The translations under genes were made by a program, and so were the position numbers. Source: an uncultured Oscillospiraceae bacterium (lineage in GTDB: Bacteria; Bacillota; Clostridia; Oscillospirales; Oscillospiraceae). Taken from it: DNA of 34,891 nt. The stretch is taken from assembly GCA_944386845.1 (NCBI GenBank), contig CALXCP010000010.1, forward strand, positions 1-34,891, given 5' to 3'. Below are positions 20,398-28,888 of the stretch, in pieces (positions within the stretch are counted from its first letter, which is position 1; the number at the start of each line of letters is the position of its first letter). The notes below the pieces were generated by a model. That model was given only the letters and a program-made list of their open reading frames with translations, did not search any database and was not told the origin of the DNA.

Positions 20398-21572
20398 GCT
20401 TCAGCCAATCCTTCCGCCTGGCCCTGAAATCCCTGGTGACCAGCAAGATGCGCTCCCTGCTCACCATGCTGGGCATCATCATCGGGGTGGCCGCCGTCAT
20501 CATCATCATCTCCCTGGGCGACGGCATGAACAACATGATCAACAGCGAATTTGAGAAGATGGGGGCCAACCTGCTCCAGGTGGAGGTCATGTCCCCCAAC
20601 GCCTCCCGCACCGTCACCGACGACGAGATGTACCGGCTGGCCGCCGAGAACCCCGGCACCATCGGGGCGGTGAGCCCCAGCGTCTCGGTGTACGCCTCGG
20701 TGAAGGCGGGGGGCGACACCGTCAGCGCCTCGGTGTCCGGGGTGGGGGAGGAGTTCCCCGCCATCCAGTCGGTGGAGCTCACCTCGGGCCGCTTTCTCCA
20801 CTACACGGACGTGGAGCGGATGCAGAACGTGTGCGTCATCGGGGCGTGGATCGACCAGGAGCTCTTCAACGGCGCCGGCCTGGGGCAGACGCTGCGCATC
20901 AACGGCTATGAGTACACCGTCATCGGCGTCGTGGAGGCCTCCGACCCCGACGCCGTCCCCACCAGCTACAGCGACAACCAGGTCTACATCCCCTACACTA
21001 ACGCCACCCGGCTCAACCACGACGCCGTCATCACCTCCTACCTCTTCTCGGCCACCTCGGACCAGACCAACAACGCCGCCAAGGCGGCCATCGAGGCCCG
21101 GCTGGACCAGCTGCTGGGCAGCGACGACTACTACATGGTCATCTCCATGAGCGAGATGATGTCCATCATGGGGGACATCCAGGGCACCGTCATGACGGTG
21201 CTGGTGGCCATCGCGGGCATCTCCCTGCTGGTGGGCGGCATCGGCATCATGAACATCATGCTGGTCTCGGTGACCGAGCGCACCCGGGAGATCGGCATAC
21301 GCAAATCCCTCGGCGCCAAGCGCCGGGACATCCGCTCCCAGTTCATCATCGAGGCGGGCACCACCTCCGCCGTGGGGGGCGTCATCGGCATCGTGCTGGG
21401 GGTGGCCCTGGCCCGGGCGGTGGGCCCGGTGGTGGGCATCGAGGCGGCCGCCTCCCTCACCGCCATCGCCGTGTCCTTCGGCGTGTCGGTGGCGGTGGGG
21501 GTCATCTTCGGCTACCTCCCCGCCAACAAGGCCTCCAGGCTCAACCCCATCGACGCCCTGCGCTATGAATGA
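20394..21572 (+). CDS. MacB-type (FtsX-like) ABC permease
   Basis: A 392-aa permease. Its N terminus, ALKSLVTSKMRSLLTMLGII, is the MacB opening and contains TM1 (IGVAAVIIIISLGDGM). A large extracytoplasmic MacB_PCD domain (about 45-265) follows. The FtsX domain then has three helices: VLVAIAGISLLVGGIGIMNI, AVGGVIGIVLGVALARAVG and AIAVSFGVSVAVGVIFGYLP. The conserved linker VTERTREIGIRKSLGAKRRDI lies between them. With the adaptor and ATPase it forms an export or mechanotransmission complex, presumably for peptides, lipids or drugs. In a Gram-positive no TolC partner is expected. The start overlaps the ATPase stop by 4 bases. Confidence 0.93.
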   Translation: MSFSQSFRLALKSLVTSKMRSLLTMLGIIIGVAAVIIIISLGDGMNNMINSEFEKMGANLLQVEVMSPNASRTVTDDEMYRLAAENPGTIGAVSPSVSVYASVKAGGDTVSASVSGVGEEFPAIQSVELTSGRFLHYTDVERMQNVCVIGAWIDQELFNGAGLGQTLRINGYEYTVIGVVEASDPDAVPTSYSDNQVYIPYTNATRLNHDAVITSYLFSATSDQTNNAAKAAIEARLDQLLGSDDYYMVISMSEMMSIMGDIQGTVMTVLVAIAGISLLVGGIGIMNIMLVSVTERTREIGIRKSLGAKRRDIRSQFIIEAGTTSAVGGVIGIVLGVALARAVGPVVGIEAAASLTAIAVSFGVSVAVGVIFGYLPANKASRLNPIDALRYE

Positions 21573-21624
21573 CCTCTCCGCCCCCGGGCGGCTCACGAAC
21601 CCATCTGCAAAGGAGCATGTTCAA

Positions 21625-23493
21625 ATGAAGAAACGACTGCTTTCCGGCCTGCTGGCCGCGGTGATGGCCCTCTCCCTCCTGCCCGCCGGGGCGGCGGCCA
21701 TGGACCTCACCGACGAGAAGGCCACCGTGCTGGCCGCCCTGGACATCATGGCCGGGGACGAGAACGGCGACCTGGACCTGGGCCGGAGCGTGACCCGGGC
21801 GGAGTTCGCCACCATGGCGGTGCGGGCCCACACCTCCGGGCGGTACGCCTCGGCCGCCGCCGGGGTGTCCCCCTACTACGACGTCCCCCTGAGCCACTGG
21901 GCCTCGGGCTATGTGGCCACCGCCACCCAGCTGGGGCTGGTGGCCGGCTATCTGGACGGGCTGTTCCGCCCCGACCAGACCATCACCCTGGAGGAGGGGG
22001 TCACCATCGTCCTGCAGCTGCTGGGCTACACCACCGAGGACTTCCCCGGCGGCTGGCCCGCCAGCCAGATGACCGCCTACCGCTCCCTGGGTCTGGACGC
22101 GGGGATGACCGCCGTCCAGGGCCAGCCCCTCACCCGGAAGGACACCCAGCAGCTGTTCTACAACCTGCTGACCACCCGGGACAAGAGCGGCAGCTACTAC
22201 CTCAACGTCCTGGAGCCCGCCCTCCAGGCGGTGGACGCCGGCGGGCACATCAACGCCCTGGCCCTCATCAACGACGCCATGGAGGGCCCCGTGGTGGCCA
22301 CCGCCCAGTGGCAGAGCCAGCTGCCCTTCTCCCTCAACGCCAACAGCACCCTCTACCGCAACGGGGCCCAGGTCAGCGCCGGGGCCATCCAGCCCCAGGA
22401 CGTGCTGTACTACTCCGCCTCCCTCCGGGCGGTGTGGGCCTATTCGGACAAGGTCACCGGCACCTACACCGCCGCCACCCCCTCCCTGTCCTCCCCCTCC
22501 TCGGTGACGGTGGCGGGGCGGACCTACACCGTGGGCAGCACCGCCGCCCAGCTGGCTCTGTCCGACGTGGGGGGCGCCCGGCTGGGGGACACCGTCACCC
22601 TGCTGCTGGGCCGTGACGGCGCGGTGGCCGCCGTGGCCGGCGGGGAGAGCGCCGCCTCCGGCGGCAGCGTGGTGGGTCTGGTCACCTCCACCGGCACCGG
22701 CTCCTACACCGACGCCAACGGCGACCGCTACACCTCCCCCACCGTCACCCTCACCGCCACCGACGGGGGCAGCTACACCTACCCGGTGTCCTCCGCCGCC
22801 TCCTTCGACGCCGGCGACCTGGTCATCGCCTCCACCCGCGACAGCGGCCAGACCACCGTGACCAGGGGCCGGGCCTCCTCCCTCTCCGGCCGGGTGGACG
22901 CCGGCGGAGCCAAGCTGGGGGGCACCCCCTTCGCCGACGACGTGCAGATCCTGGACACCTATGAGTCCTCCTGCCTGCGGGTCTATCCCGGCCGGCTGGC
23001 CGGGGCCAGCCTCTCCTCCGGGGACGTGCGCTACTACTCCACCAACGCCGCCGGGGAGATCGACCGCCTGGTGCTGGACGACTACACCGGCGACCTGCAC
23101 CAGTACGCCATCCTCACCGACATCCAGGACCTGTCCTATGAGATGACCATCAACGTCATCTACACCTATCAGGTCGGGGACCAGACGGTGACCTATCCCT
23201 CCTCGGGGGTGCGCTACCCCGTCAACTCCACCGGCCCGGTGCAGATCAAGGGCAGCGTGGACGGCATCTTCCCCCTGAAGTCGGTGAAGCTCACCTCGGC
23301 CGCCGGGGACACCGCCTGGGCCAACAACCAGGCCTGGACCCTGGCCGACGACGTGGCCGTCTACTTCTACGAGAACGGCGACTACTACGCCGCCGACCTG
23401 TCCTACGTCACCGGCGGGGACTGGTCTCTCACCGGCTACTACGACGACACCGCCGCCAACGGCGGACGCATCCGGATCATCATCGCCCGGTGA
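21625..23493 (+). CDS. SLH-domain cell-wall protein
   Basis: A 622-aa secreted protein. A signal peptide, MKKRLLSGLLAAVMALSLLP, ends at AGAAA-M. SLH-type segments follow at about residues 26-66 (LDIMAGDENGDLDLGRSVTR-AEFATM), 80-132 (YYDVPLSHWASGYVATATQL; GLFRPDQTITLEEGVTIVLQ) and a weaker third (about 150-185). These bind wall polysaccharide. The remaining about 430 residues are Thr/Ser/Gly/Tyr-rich and beta-predicted, with no family recognised. AAAGGAG lies upstream of the ATG. It starts 52 bases after the permease with no terminator between and ends at a strong terminator, so it appears to be the last gene of the MacAB-like operon. Confidence 0.85.
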   Translation: MKKRLLSGLLAAVMALSLLPAGAAAMDLTDEKATVLAALDIMAGDENGDLDLGRSVTRAEFATMAVRAHTSGRYASAAAGVSPYYDVPLSHWASGYVATATQLGLVAGYLDGLFRPDQTITLEEGVTIVLQLLGYTTEDFPGGWPASQMTAYRSLGLDAGMTAVQGQPLTRKDTQQLFYNLLTTRDKSGSYYLNVLEPALQAVDAGGHINALALINDAMEGPVVATAQWQSQLPFSLNANSTLYRNGAQVSAGAIQPQDVLYYSASLRAVWAYSDKVTGTYTAATPSLSSPSSVTVAGRTYTVGSTAAQLALSDVGGARLGDTVTLLLGRDGAVAAVAGGESAASGGSVVGLVTSTGTGSYTDANGDRYTSPTVTLTATDGGSYTYPVSSAASFDAGDLVIASTRDSGQTTVTRGRASSLSGRVDAGGAKLGGTPFADDVQILDTYESSCLRVYPGRLAGASLSSGDVRYYSTNAAGEIDRLVLDDYTGDLHQYAILTDIQDLSYEMTINVIYTYQVGDQTVTYPSSGVRYPVNSTGPVQIKGSVDGIFPLKSVKLTSAAGDTAWANNQAWTLADDVAVYFYENGDYYAADLSYVTGGDWSLTGYYDDTAANGGRIRIIIAR

Positions 23494-23503
23494 ACCAAAC
23501 AGA

Positions 23504-23547
23504 AGCGCGGGGCCCCTGTCCAAATGGACAGGGGCCCCGCGCTTTTT
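23504..23547. terminator. Shared terminator between the SLH gene and sufB
   Basis: A perfect 18-bp stem (23504-23521 with 23526-23543) around AAAT, followed by TTTTT on the plus strand. It lies between two convergent genes and probably serves both. Confidence 0.85.
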
Positions 23548-23555
23548 CCGGATGC

Positions 23556-24476
23556 TCAGCGCAGGAACCCGCTGATGATCTGCTCCTCGGCCTCCTGCTC
23601 GGTGAGGCCCAGGGTCATGAGCTTGACCAGCTGCTCCCCGGCGATCTTGCCGATGGCCGCCTCGTGGATGAGGCTGGCGTCCAGGTCGTTGGCGGTGAGC
23701 TCGGGCACCGCGGTGACTTTGGCCTGGTCCATGATGATGGAGTCGCACTCGGTGTGCCCGGTGCAGGGGGCGTTGCCGATGACCCGGCTGGTGTAGTGCT
23801 GGGTGCTGCGGCCCTTGGCCACCGTGCGGGAGACCACGTCGGCGCTGGCCCCCTCCCCGTCCAGGGTGACGGTGAAGTCGGTGTCGGCCCGCTGGTCCCC
23901 CTCGGTGAGCAGGGCCTCCCGGATGATGAGCTTGGCGCCGGCGGCCAGCCTGGCGGTGGTCTTGCGCAGGGTGTCGTCCACCCCGCCGATCTGGGTGGTC
24001 TCCATCTGCATCTCGGCCCCCTCGGCCAGCTCCACCACCGACTCGGGGTTCATGACCCGCTTGCCGGCGCCGTCCCCGTCGCCGTAGTGCTTCTCGATGT
24101 AGCGCACCTTGCTGTTTTTGCCCACGAAGAAGCTGTGGATGCCGTCGTGCTGGCTGTCCCCGGCGCCGCAGTTATGGATGCCGCAGCCGGCGATGATGAC
24201 CACGTCGCAGTCCTCCCCGACGAAGAAGTCGTTGTACACGCACTCCTTCAGGCCGCTCTGGCTGATGACCACGGGGATGTGGACGCTCTCCTTCTTGGTG
24301 CCCGGCCTGATGATGATGTCGATGCCGGGCTTGTCCGTCTTGGTGACGATGTCGATGTTGGCGGTGGTGTTCCGGGCGGCCGACTGCCCGTCGGCCCGGA
24401 TGTTGTACGCCCCCACCGGAAGGCTGTCCAGGTCAGCCACCGCCTTGAGCATATCTTTCTGGATCTGATCGATCAT
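23556..24476 (-). CDS. sufB: SufB/SufD-family Fe-S scaffold (SmsB-like)
   Basis: A 306-aa SufBD-fold protein, a scaffold on which iron-sulphur clusters are assembled with SufC. The family core is recognisable: SRTVAKGRSTQHYTSRVIGN, then CTGHTECDSIIMDQAK, VTAVPELTANDLDASLIHEAAIG with the conserved HEAAIG, and EQEAEEQIISGFL. It is much shorter than classical SufB (about 470 residues) and resembles the minimal SmsB type described in archaea and anaerobic bacteria. Cys residues in GCGIHNCGAG and CTGHTEC are possible ligands. GAAGGAGG lies 11 bases upstream of the ATG. It follows sufC by 19 bases; no sufD, sufS or sufU is nearby. Confidence 0.9.
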   Translation of the reverse strand: MIDQIQKDMLKAVADLDSLPVGAYNIRADGQSAARNTTANIDIVTKTDKPGIDIIIRPGTKKESVHIPVVISQSGLKECVYNDFFVGEDCDVVIIAGCGIHNCGAGDSQHDGIHSFFVGKNSKVRYIEKHYGDGDGAGKRVMNPESVVELAEGAEMQMETTQIGGVDDTLRKTTARLAAGAKLIIREALLTEGDQRADTDFTVTLDGEGASADVVSRTVAKGRSTQHYTSRVIGNAPCTGHTECDSIIMDQAKVTAVPELTANDLDASLIHEAAIGKIAGEQLVKLMTLGLTEQEAEEQIISGFLR

Positions 24477-24495
24477 AAGGGCTTGCGCCTCCTTC

Positions 24496-25206
24496 TCATT
24501 CCATCTTGTCGGTGAGCACCTTACATGTGCTGGAGAGCAGCGCGGGCAGGATCTCGTCCCGGGTGCCCATCCGTTCCACCTGCCCGTCGGCGATCATGAT
24601 GATCCGGTCGGCGATGTTCAGGATGCGCTCCTGGTGGCTGATGATGAGGATGCTGCCCTTTGTCTGCTCGTACATCTTCTCAAAGACCCGGATCAGGTTC
24701 TGGAAGGACCACAGGTCGATGCCCGCCTCGGGCTCGTCGAAGATGGACAGCTTGGTCCCCCGGGCCAGCACCATGGCGATCTCGATGCGCTTCATCTCGC
24801 CGCCGGACAGGCTGTCGTTGAGCTCCCGGTCCACATAGTCCCGGGCGCACAGGCCCACCTCGCTGAGCATGTCGCAGGCGGCGGTGACCCCGGTGGTCTT
24901 CCCCGCGGCCAGACCCAGCAGGTCCCGCACCCGCAGTCCCTTGAAGCGCACCGGCTGCTGAAAGGCGTAGCTGATGCCCCGGCGGGCCCGCTCGGTGATG
25001 TTCAGATGGGTGATGTCCTCGCCGTCCAGCCAGATGCGCCCCTCGGTGGGGGTGAGGATGCCGGCGATGATCTTGGCCAGGGTGGACTTGCCGCCGCCGT
25101 TGGGCCCGGTGATGGCCACGAAGCGGTCGTTGAGCTCCAGATTGATGTCGTGGAGGATCTCCTTGTTGCCCTCCACCTCGTATCCGATGTGTTCTAACTT
25201 CAGCAT
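24496..25206 (-). CDS. sufC: SufC-type ABC ATPase (SmsC-like)
   Basis: A 236-aa cytosolic ABC-type ATPase that drives Fe-S assembly on the SufB-like scaffold. Walker A GPNGGGKST, Q-loop YAFQQPVRFKGL, signature SLSGGEMKRIEIAMVLARG, Walker B LSIFDEPEAGIDLWSF and the switch His (IISHQERI) are intact; EPEAGIDLWSF is the SufC-specific form of the D-loop region. There are no membrane segments. The ATG at 25204-25206 is preferred over the one five codons upstream because GGGAGG lies just before it at the right spacing. It is the first gene of a sufC-sufB pair behind the promoter at 25240-25268. Confidence 0.95.
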   Translation of the reverse strand: MLKLEHIGYEVEGNKEILHDINLELNDRFVAITGPNGGGKSTLAKIIAGILTPTEGRIWLDGEDITHLNITERARRGISYAFQQPVRFKGLRVRDLLGLAAGKTTGVTAACDMLSEVGLCARDYVDRELNDSLSGGEMKRIEIAMVLARGTKLSIFDEPEAGIDLWSFQNLIRVFEKMYEQTKGSILIISHQERILNIADRIIMIADGQVERMGTRDEILPALLSSTCKVLTDKME

Positions 25207-25239
25207 GGCGTTTCCTCCCATGAGTTGGTTCGCACTGGT

Positions 25240-25268
25240 ATCATACTCCTTTTTTCCCCGTTGGGCAA
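25240..25268 (-). promoter_or_regulatory. Promoter of the sufCB pair
   Basis: On the minus strand: TTGCCC (25268-25263), a 17-bp spacer, TATGAT (25245-25240). No IscR- or SufR-like palindrome was seen. Confidence 0.6.
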
Positions 25269-25298
25269 GAGAAATCCCCCGCTCTTCCCGGCGAAAAT

Positions 25299-25326
25299 TT
25301 CATATTATTTTTGTAGGAATTTCACA
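25299..25326 (+). promoter_or_regulatory. Weak 11-bp-spaced TTCA-type repeats upstream of the integrase
   Basis: TTCATA (25299-25304), TTTGTA (25310-25315) and TTCACA (25321-25326) keep the 11-bp register. The only nearby -10-like sequence, TATACT (25370-25375), is 43 bp away, so relevance is doubtful. Confidence 0.2.
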
Positions 25327-25432
25327 GACAGGTCGCTCCGCCCGCCGGTCCTCTCTTTTTGGCCCTGCTTATACTGTAAGCTGGGCGGGTCTCGCCCCGC
25401 CACACTGCCATACAGAGAAAGAGGTAATCATC

Positions 25433-26566
25433 ATGTCCAGAAAGAGCGTGGAGCGGAACATCTCCTACGACACCCAGCGGAACCTGTACTACGTGAGCAT
25501 GGAGTTCGGCACCGACGACACCGGCCGCCGGGTGAAGCAGTACAAGACCTTTCCCACCCTGGCCCAGGCCCGGAAGGGGCTGCGGGCCCACCTGGCGGAG
25601 CGGGAGGCCAACCGGTGGGTGGCCCCCCGGGTGACCACCCTGGAGGAGTGGCTGGACTGCTGGATGGAGCAGGTCATCGCCCCCAACCGGGCCCGGACCA
25701 CGGTGTACGGCTATCAGAAGATCATCGACAACCACATCATCCCCGAGCTGGGGAAGATCAAGCTCCAGAAGCTCTCCGCCCTGGACATCCAGCGCTATTA
25801 TGCCAAGATGCTCCACGAGACGGGCCTGGGGACCAACACGGTGCGCCGGCACCACGACCTGCTCTCCAGCGCCCTGCGCATGGCGGTGAAGCAGGACCTG
25901 CTGGTCCGCTGCCCCACCGACCGGGTGGAGCCCCCCCGGGTGGTCCCCCGGGAGGCCCGGTTCTACGACTCGGACACCCTCAAGGAGCTCTACCAGCGGG
26001 TGGAGGGCCACTGGCTGGAGCTCATCGTCCACCTGGCCGGAGGGCTGGGCCTGCGGCGGGAGGAGATCTGCGGCCTGCGGTGGGAGAGCGTCAACTTCCA
26101 CGCCCAGACCGTCCGCATCAAGGAGGCCCGCACCGCCGCCGGCGCCGAGATCATCAACAAGGAGACCAAGAACTTCTCCTCCCTGCGCACCCTCCACATG
26201 CCCGAGGACATCCGGCAGCTCCTGTGGCGGGAGCGGCTGCGGCAGCAGATGGCCCGCACCGTCCAGGGGGAGCGGTACCACGTCAGCGACTATGTGGCGG
26301 TGGACCGGCTGGGGCGGCCCTTCTCCCCCAACGCGGTGTCCCTGGCCTTCACCCGGTTCATCCGGCGCAGCCAGCTGCCCTACATCACCCTCCACGGCCT
26401 GCGCCACACCTTTGCCACCGTGGCCAGCGCCCAGGGCGCCCCGCTCTTCGAGATCGGCAAGGCCCTGGGCCACAGCACCCCCTCCACCACCGGGCGCATC
26501 TACACCCACCTGGTGGACAGCACCCACGCCGCCACCCTGGACCGGGTCTCCGACGCCCTGCGGTGA
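25433..26566 (+). CDS. Tyrosine recombinase (phage/ICE-type integrase)
   Basis: A 377-aa site-specific recombinase. An N-terminal AP2-like arm-binding region (about 1-55, ISYDTQRNLYYVSMEFGTD) is followed by a SAM-like core-binding domain (about 70-155) and the catalytic domain (about 175-370). Catalytic residues are visible: Arg208 in LGLRREEICGLRW, Lys246 region in ETKNFSSLR, His321 and Arg324 in LHGLRHTFAT, His347 in LGHSTPSTT, and Tyr357 in GRIYTHL. So it should be active. The ATG has GAGG 8 bases upstream. No excisionase, relaxase, phage genes, tRNA or obvious attachment repeat is next to it, so it is either a domesticated chromosomal recombinase or the last relic of an element. Confidence 0.92.
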   Translation: MSRKSVERNISYDTQRNLYYVSMEFGTDDTGRRVKQYKTFPTLAQARKGLRAHLAEREANRWVAPRVTTLEEWLDCWMEQVIAPNRARTTVYGYQKIIDNHIIPELGKIKLQKLSALDIQRYYAKMLHETGLGTNTVRRHHDLLSSALRMAVKQDLLVRCPTDRVEPPRVVPREARFYDSDTLKELYQRVEGHWLELIVHLAGGLGLRREEICGLRWESVNFHAQTVRIKEARTAAGAEIINKETKNFSSLRTLHMPEDIRQLLWRERLRQQMARTVQGERYHVSDYVAVDRLGRPFSPNAVSLAFTRFIRRSQLPYITLHGLRHTFATVASAQGAPLFEIGKALGHSTPSTTGRIYTHLVDSTHAATLDRVSDALR

Positions 26567-26623
26567 GTCCGGATCCCCGTCCGCGGACTTGGAAATTATT
26601 TCTCATTTTGTCGGTTCTCTATA

Positions 26624-26652
26624 TTGACGCTGTCCATGTTCTGTTGTATAAT
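26624..26652 (+). promoter_or_regulatory. Strong sigma-A promoter of the glycogen operon
   Basis: TTGACG (26624-26629), a 17-bp spacer, perfect TATAAT (26647-26652). A leader of about 90 bases follows. An inverted pair ATTGAC/GTCAAT flanks the promoter (26623-26628 and about 26671-26676) and could be an operator. Confidence 0.8.
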
Positions 26653-26749
26653 TTACACAATAATTTCCCGTGTCAATTTAGCGCCTTCGTGTTAAACGAC
26701 GGCAAAAAATGCGTAAAACCGACAAAAAATCCACAGGTAGGAGTGCGTT

Positions 26750-28843
26750 ATGGACCACAAGACGACAAAAAAGCCGGCAAAGCCCGCCAGAGCGGCCAAG
26801 CCGGCCAGGGCCGTGAAAGCGGCGAAAACGGCGAAGGCGGCCAAGCCCGCCCCCGCGCCGGCGGACTGGCTGGCCGACTATCTGGCCGGGCGGTCCCGGG
26901 ACTGCTGGGAGGAGCTGGGCGCCCACCCCTGCGTCCGGGACGGACAGGAGGGCTGGCGCTTCCGGGTGTGGGCCCCCCGGGCCCGGGAGGTGTCCGTCAT
27001 CGGAGATTTCAACGGCTGGGACCGGGGGCGGCACCCCATGACCCCGCTGAGGGGCGGGGTGTGGGAGACCTTCATCCCCGGCCTGGCCCGGTACGATACA
27101 TACAAGTTCGCCATCCTCTCCCCCGACGGGGAGGAGCTGGCCAAGGCCGACCCCTATGCCTTCCACGCCGAGACCCGGCCGGGCACCGCCTCCAAGCTCT
27201 ACGACATCGGCGGCTACCCCTGGGGGGACAAGAAGTGGATGGCCTGGCGGGGGAGGCATCTGGTGTACCACAGCCCCATGAACATCTACGAGGTCCACCT
27301 GGGCTCCTGGCGGCGCACCGGAGAGGGGGAGTTCCTCTCCTACCGGGACATGGCCGCCTGGCTGGTGCCCTACGTGAAGGAGATGGGCTTCACCCACGTG
27401 GAGCTCATGCCGGTGACCGAGCACCCGCTGGACGCCTCCTGGGGCTATCAGTGCACCGGCTACTTCGCCCCCACCAGCCGCTTCGGCACCCCCCATGACT
27501 TCATGTATCTGGTGGACCAGCTCCACCAGGCCGGGGTGGGGGTCATCCTGGACTGGGTGCCCGCCCACTTCCCCCGGGACGCCTTCGGCCTGTACCAGTT
27601 CGACGGCACCCCCACCTATGAATACGCCGACCCCCGGAAGGGCACCCATCAGGAGTGGGGCACCCAGGTGTTCGACTATGGCCGGCCGGAGGTGCGCTCC
27701 TTCCTCACCGCCTCCGCCCTGTTCTGGCTGGAGCGCTACCACATCGACGGCCTGCGGGTGGACGCGGTGGCCTCCATGCTCTACCTGGACTACGGCCGGC
27801 AGGGGGGCGAGTGGGTCCCCAACGAGGGGGGCGGCAACGAGAACTGGGAGGCGGTGTCCTTCCTGCGGCACCTGAACCGCACCGTCTTCTCCCGCCACCC
27901 CGACGTGCTGATGGTGGCTGAGGAGTCCACCGCCTGGCCCCACGTCACCGGCGTGCTGGACAGCGGGAAGGACGCCCTGGGCTTCAACCTGAAGTGGAAC
28001 ATGGGCTGGATGAACGACGTGCTCCACTACACCCGGCTGGACCCCTACTTCCGGCAGTTCAACCACCGGGACGTCACCTTCTCGCTGATGTACGCCTTCT
28101 CGGAGAACTTCGTGCTCCCCATCTCCCACGACGAGGTTGTGCACATGAAGGGCTCCCTGCTCAACAAGATGCCCGGGGACGACCCCCAGAAGTACGCCGG
28201 CGTCCGGGCCTTCTACACCTACATGCTCACCCACCCGGGCAAGAAGCTGCTGATCATGGGCAGCGAGTTCGGCCAGTGGAACGAGTGGCACTATGAGCAG
28301 TCGCTGGACTGGCACCTGCTGGACATGGACAACGAGGACGGGGAGCGCCACCGGCGGCTCCAGGCCTTCTTCAAGGCGGCCAACGCCTTCTACCTGGCCC
28401 ACAGCCAGCTCTGGGAGCTGGACTTCAGCTGGGAGGGCTTCCAGTGGATCCACCCCGACGACAACAGCGGCAACGTGCTGCTCTACCTGCGCAAGGACCG
28501 GAAGGGGGAGCCCCTGCTCATCGCGGTGAACTTCTCCCCCGTCCACCGGAAGGGCTACCGGGTGGGAGTGCCCATCCCGGGGACCTATCAGCTGCTGTTC
28601 AACTCGGACGACGCCGCCTTCGGCGGCACCGGCGCTGGGGACACGGAGCCCCTGGTCTCTCTCCCGGCCCCCTGCCACGGCTGCGCCGAGTCCATCCAGA
28701 TCGACCTGCCCCCCCTGTCGGGGGTGATCTACCGCTGCGCGCGGAAGAAGAGCGCCGCCCAGCTGGCCGCCCAGGCCCGCCGGGCCCCCAAGGTCAAGCC
28801 CGCCCTCCCCGGGACCTCCGGGCCGGAGAAGAAGGGGGACTGA
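26750..28843 (+). CDS. glgB: 1,4-alpha-glucan branching enzyme with a basic low-complexity N-terminal tail
   Basis: A 697-aa GH13 enzyme that introduces alpha-1,6 branches into glycogen. An unusual N-terminal tail (about 1-38), made of Lys/Ala/Pro repeats such as KPARAAKPARAVKAAK, precedes the fold. Then come a CBM48 domain (about 65-150, WRFRVWAPRAREVSVIGDFNGWDR) and the GH13 barrel. Barrel motifs are: VELMPVTEHPLDASWGYQ; HIDGLRVDAVASML (catalytic Asp nucleophile); VLMVAEESTAW (acid/base Glu); and LPISHDEVVHMKGSL (third Asp). A beta domain and a second basic tail (AAQARRAPKVKPA) end it. GTAGGAG lies 6 bases before the ATG. First gene of glgBCDA. Confidence 0.96.
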   Translation: MDHKTTKKPAKPARAAKPARAVKAAKTAKAAKPAPAPADWLADYLAGRSRDCWEELGAHPCVRDGQEGWRFRVWAPRAREVSVIGDFNGWDRGRHPMTPLRGGVWETFIPGLARYDTYKFAILSPDGEELAKADPYAFHAETRPGTASKLYDIGGYPWGDKKWMAWRGRHLVYHSPMNIYEVHLGSWRRTGEGEFLSYRDMAAWLVPYVKEMGFTHVELMPVTEHPLDASWGYQCTGYFAPTSRFGTPHDFMYLVDQLHQAGVGVILDWVPAHFPRDAFGLYQFDGTPTYEYADPRKGTHQEWGTQVFDYGRPEVRSFLTASALFWLERYHIDGLRVDAVASMLYLDYGRQGGEWVPNEGGGNENWEAVSFLRHLNRTVFSRHPDVLMVAEESTAWPHVTGVLDSGKDALGFNLKWNMGWMNDVLHYTRLDPYFRQFNHRDVTFSLMYAFSENFVLPISHDEVVHMKGSLLNKMPGDDPQKYAGVRAFYTYMLTHPGKKLLIMGSEFGQWNEWHYEQSLDWHLLDMDNEDGERHRRLQAFFKAANAFYLAHSQLWELDFSWEGFQWIHPDDNSGNVLLYLRKDRKGEPLLIAVNFSPVHRKGYRVGVPIPGTYQLLFNSDDAAFGGTGAGDTEPLVSLPAPCHGCAESIQIDLPPLSGVIYRCARKKSAAQLAAQARRAPKVKPALPGTSGPEKKGD

Positions 28844-28888
28844 CCCCCGGGATCCCCGATTTTCCCATCCCAAACAGGAGATGATGAG

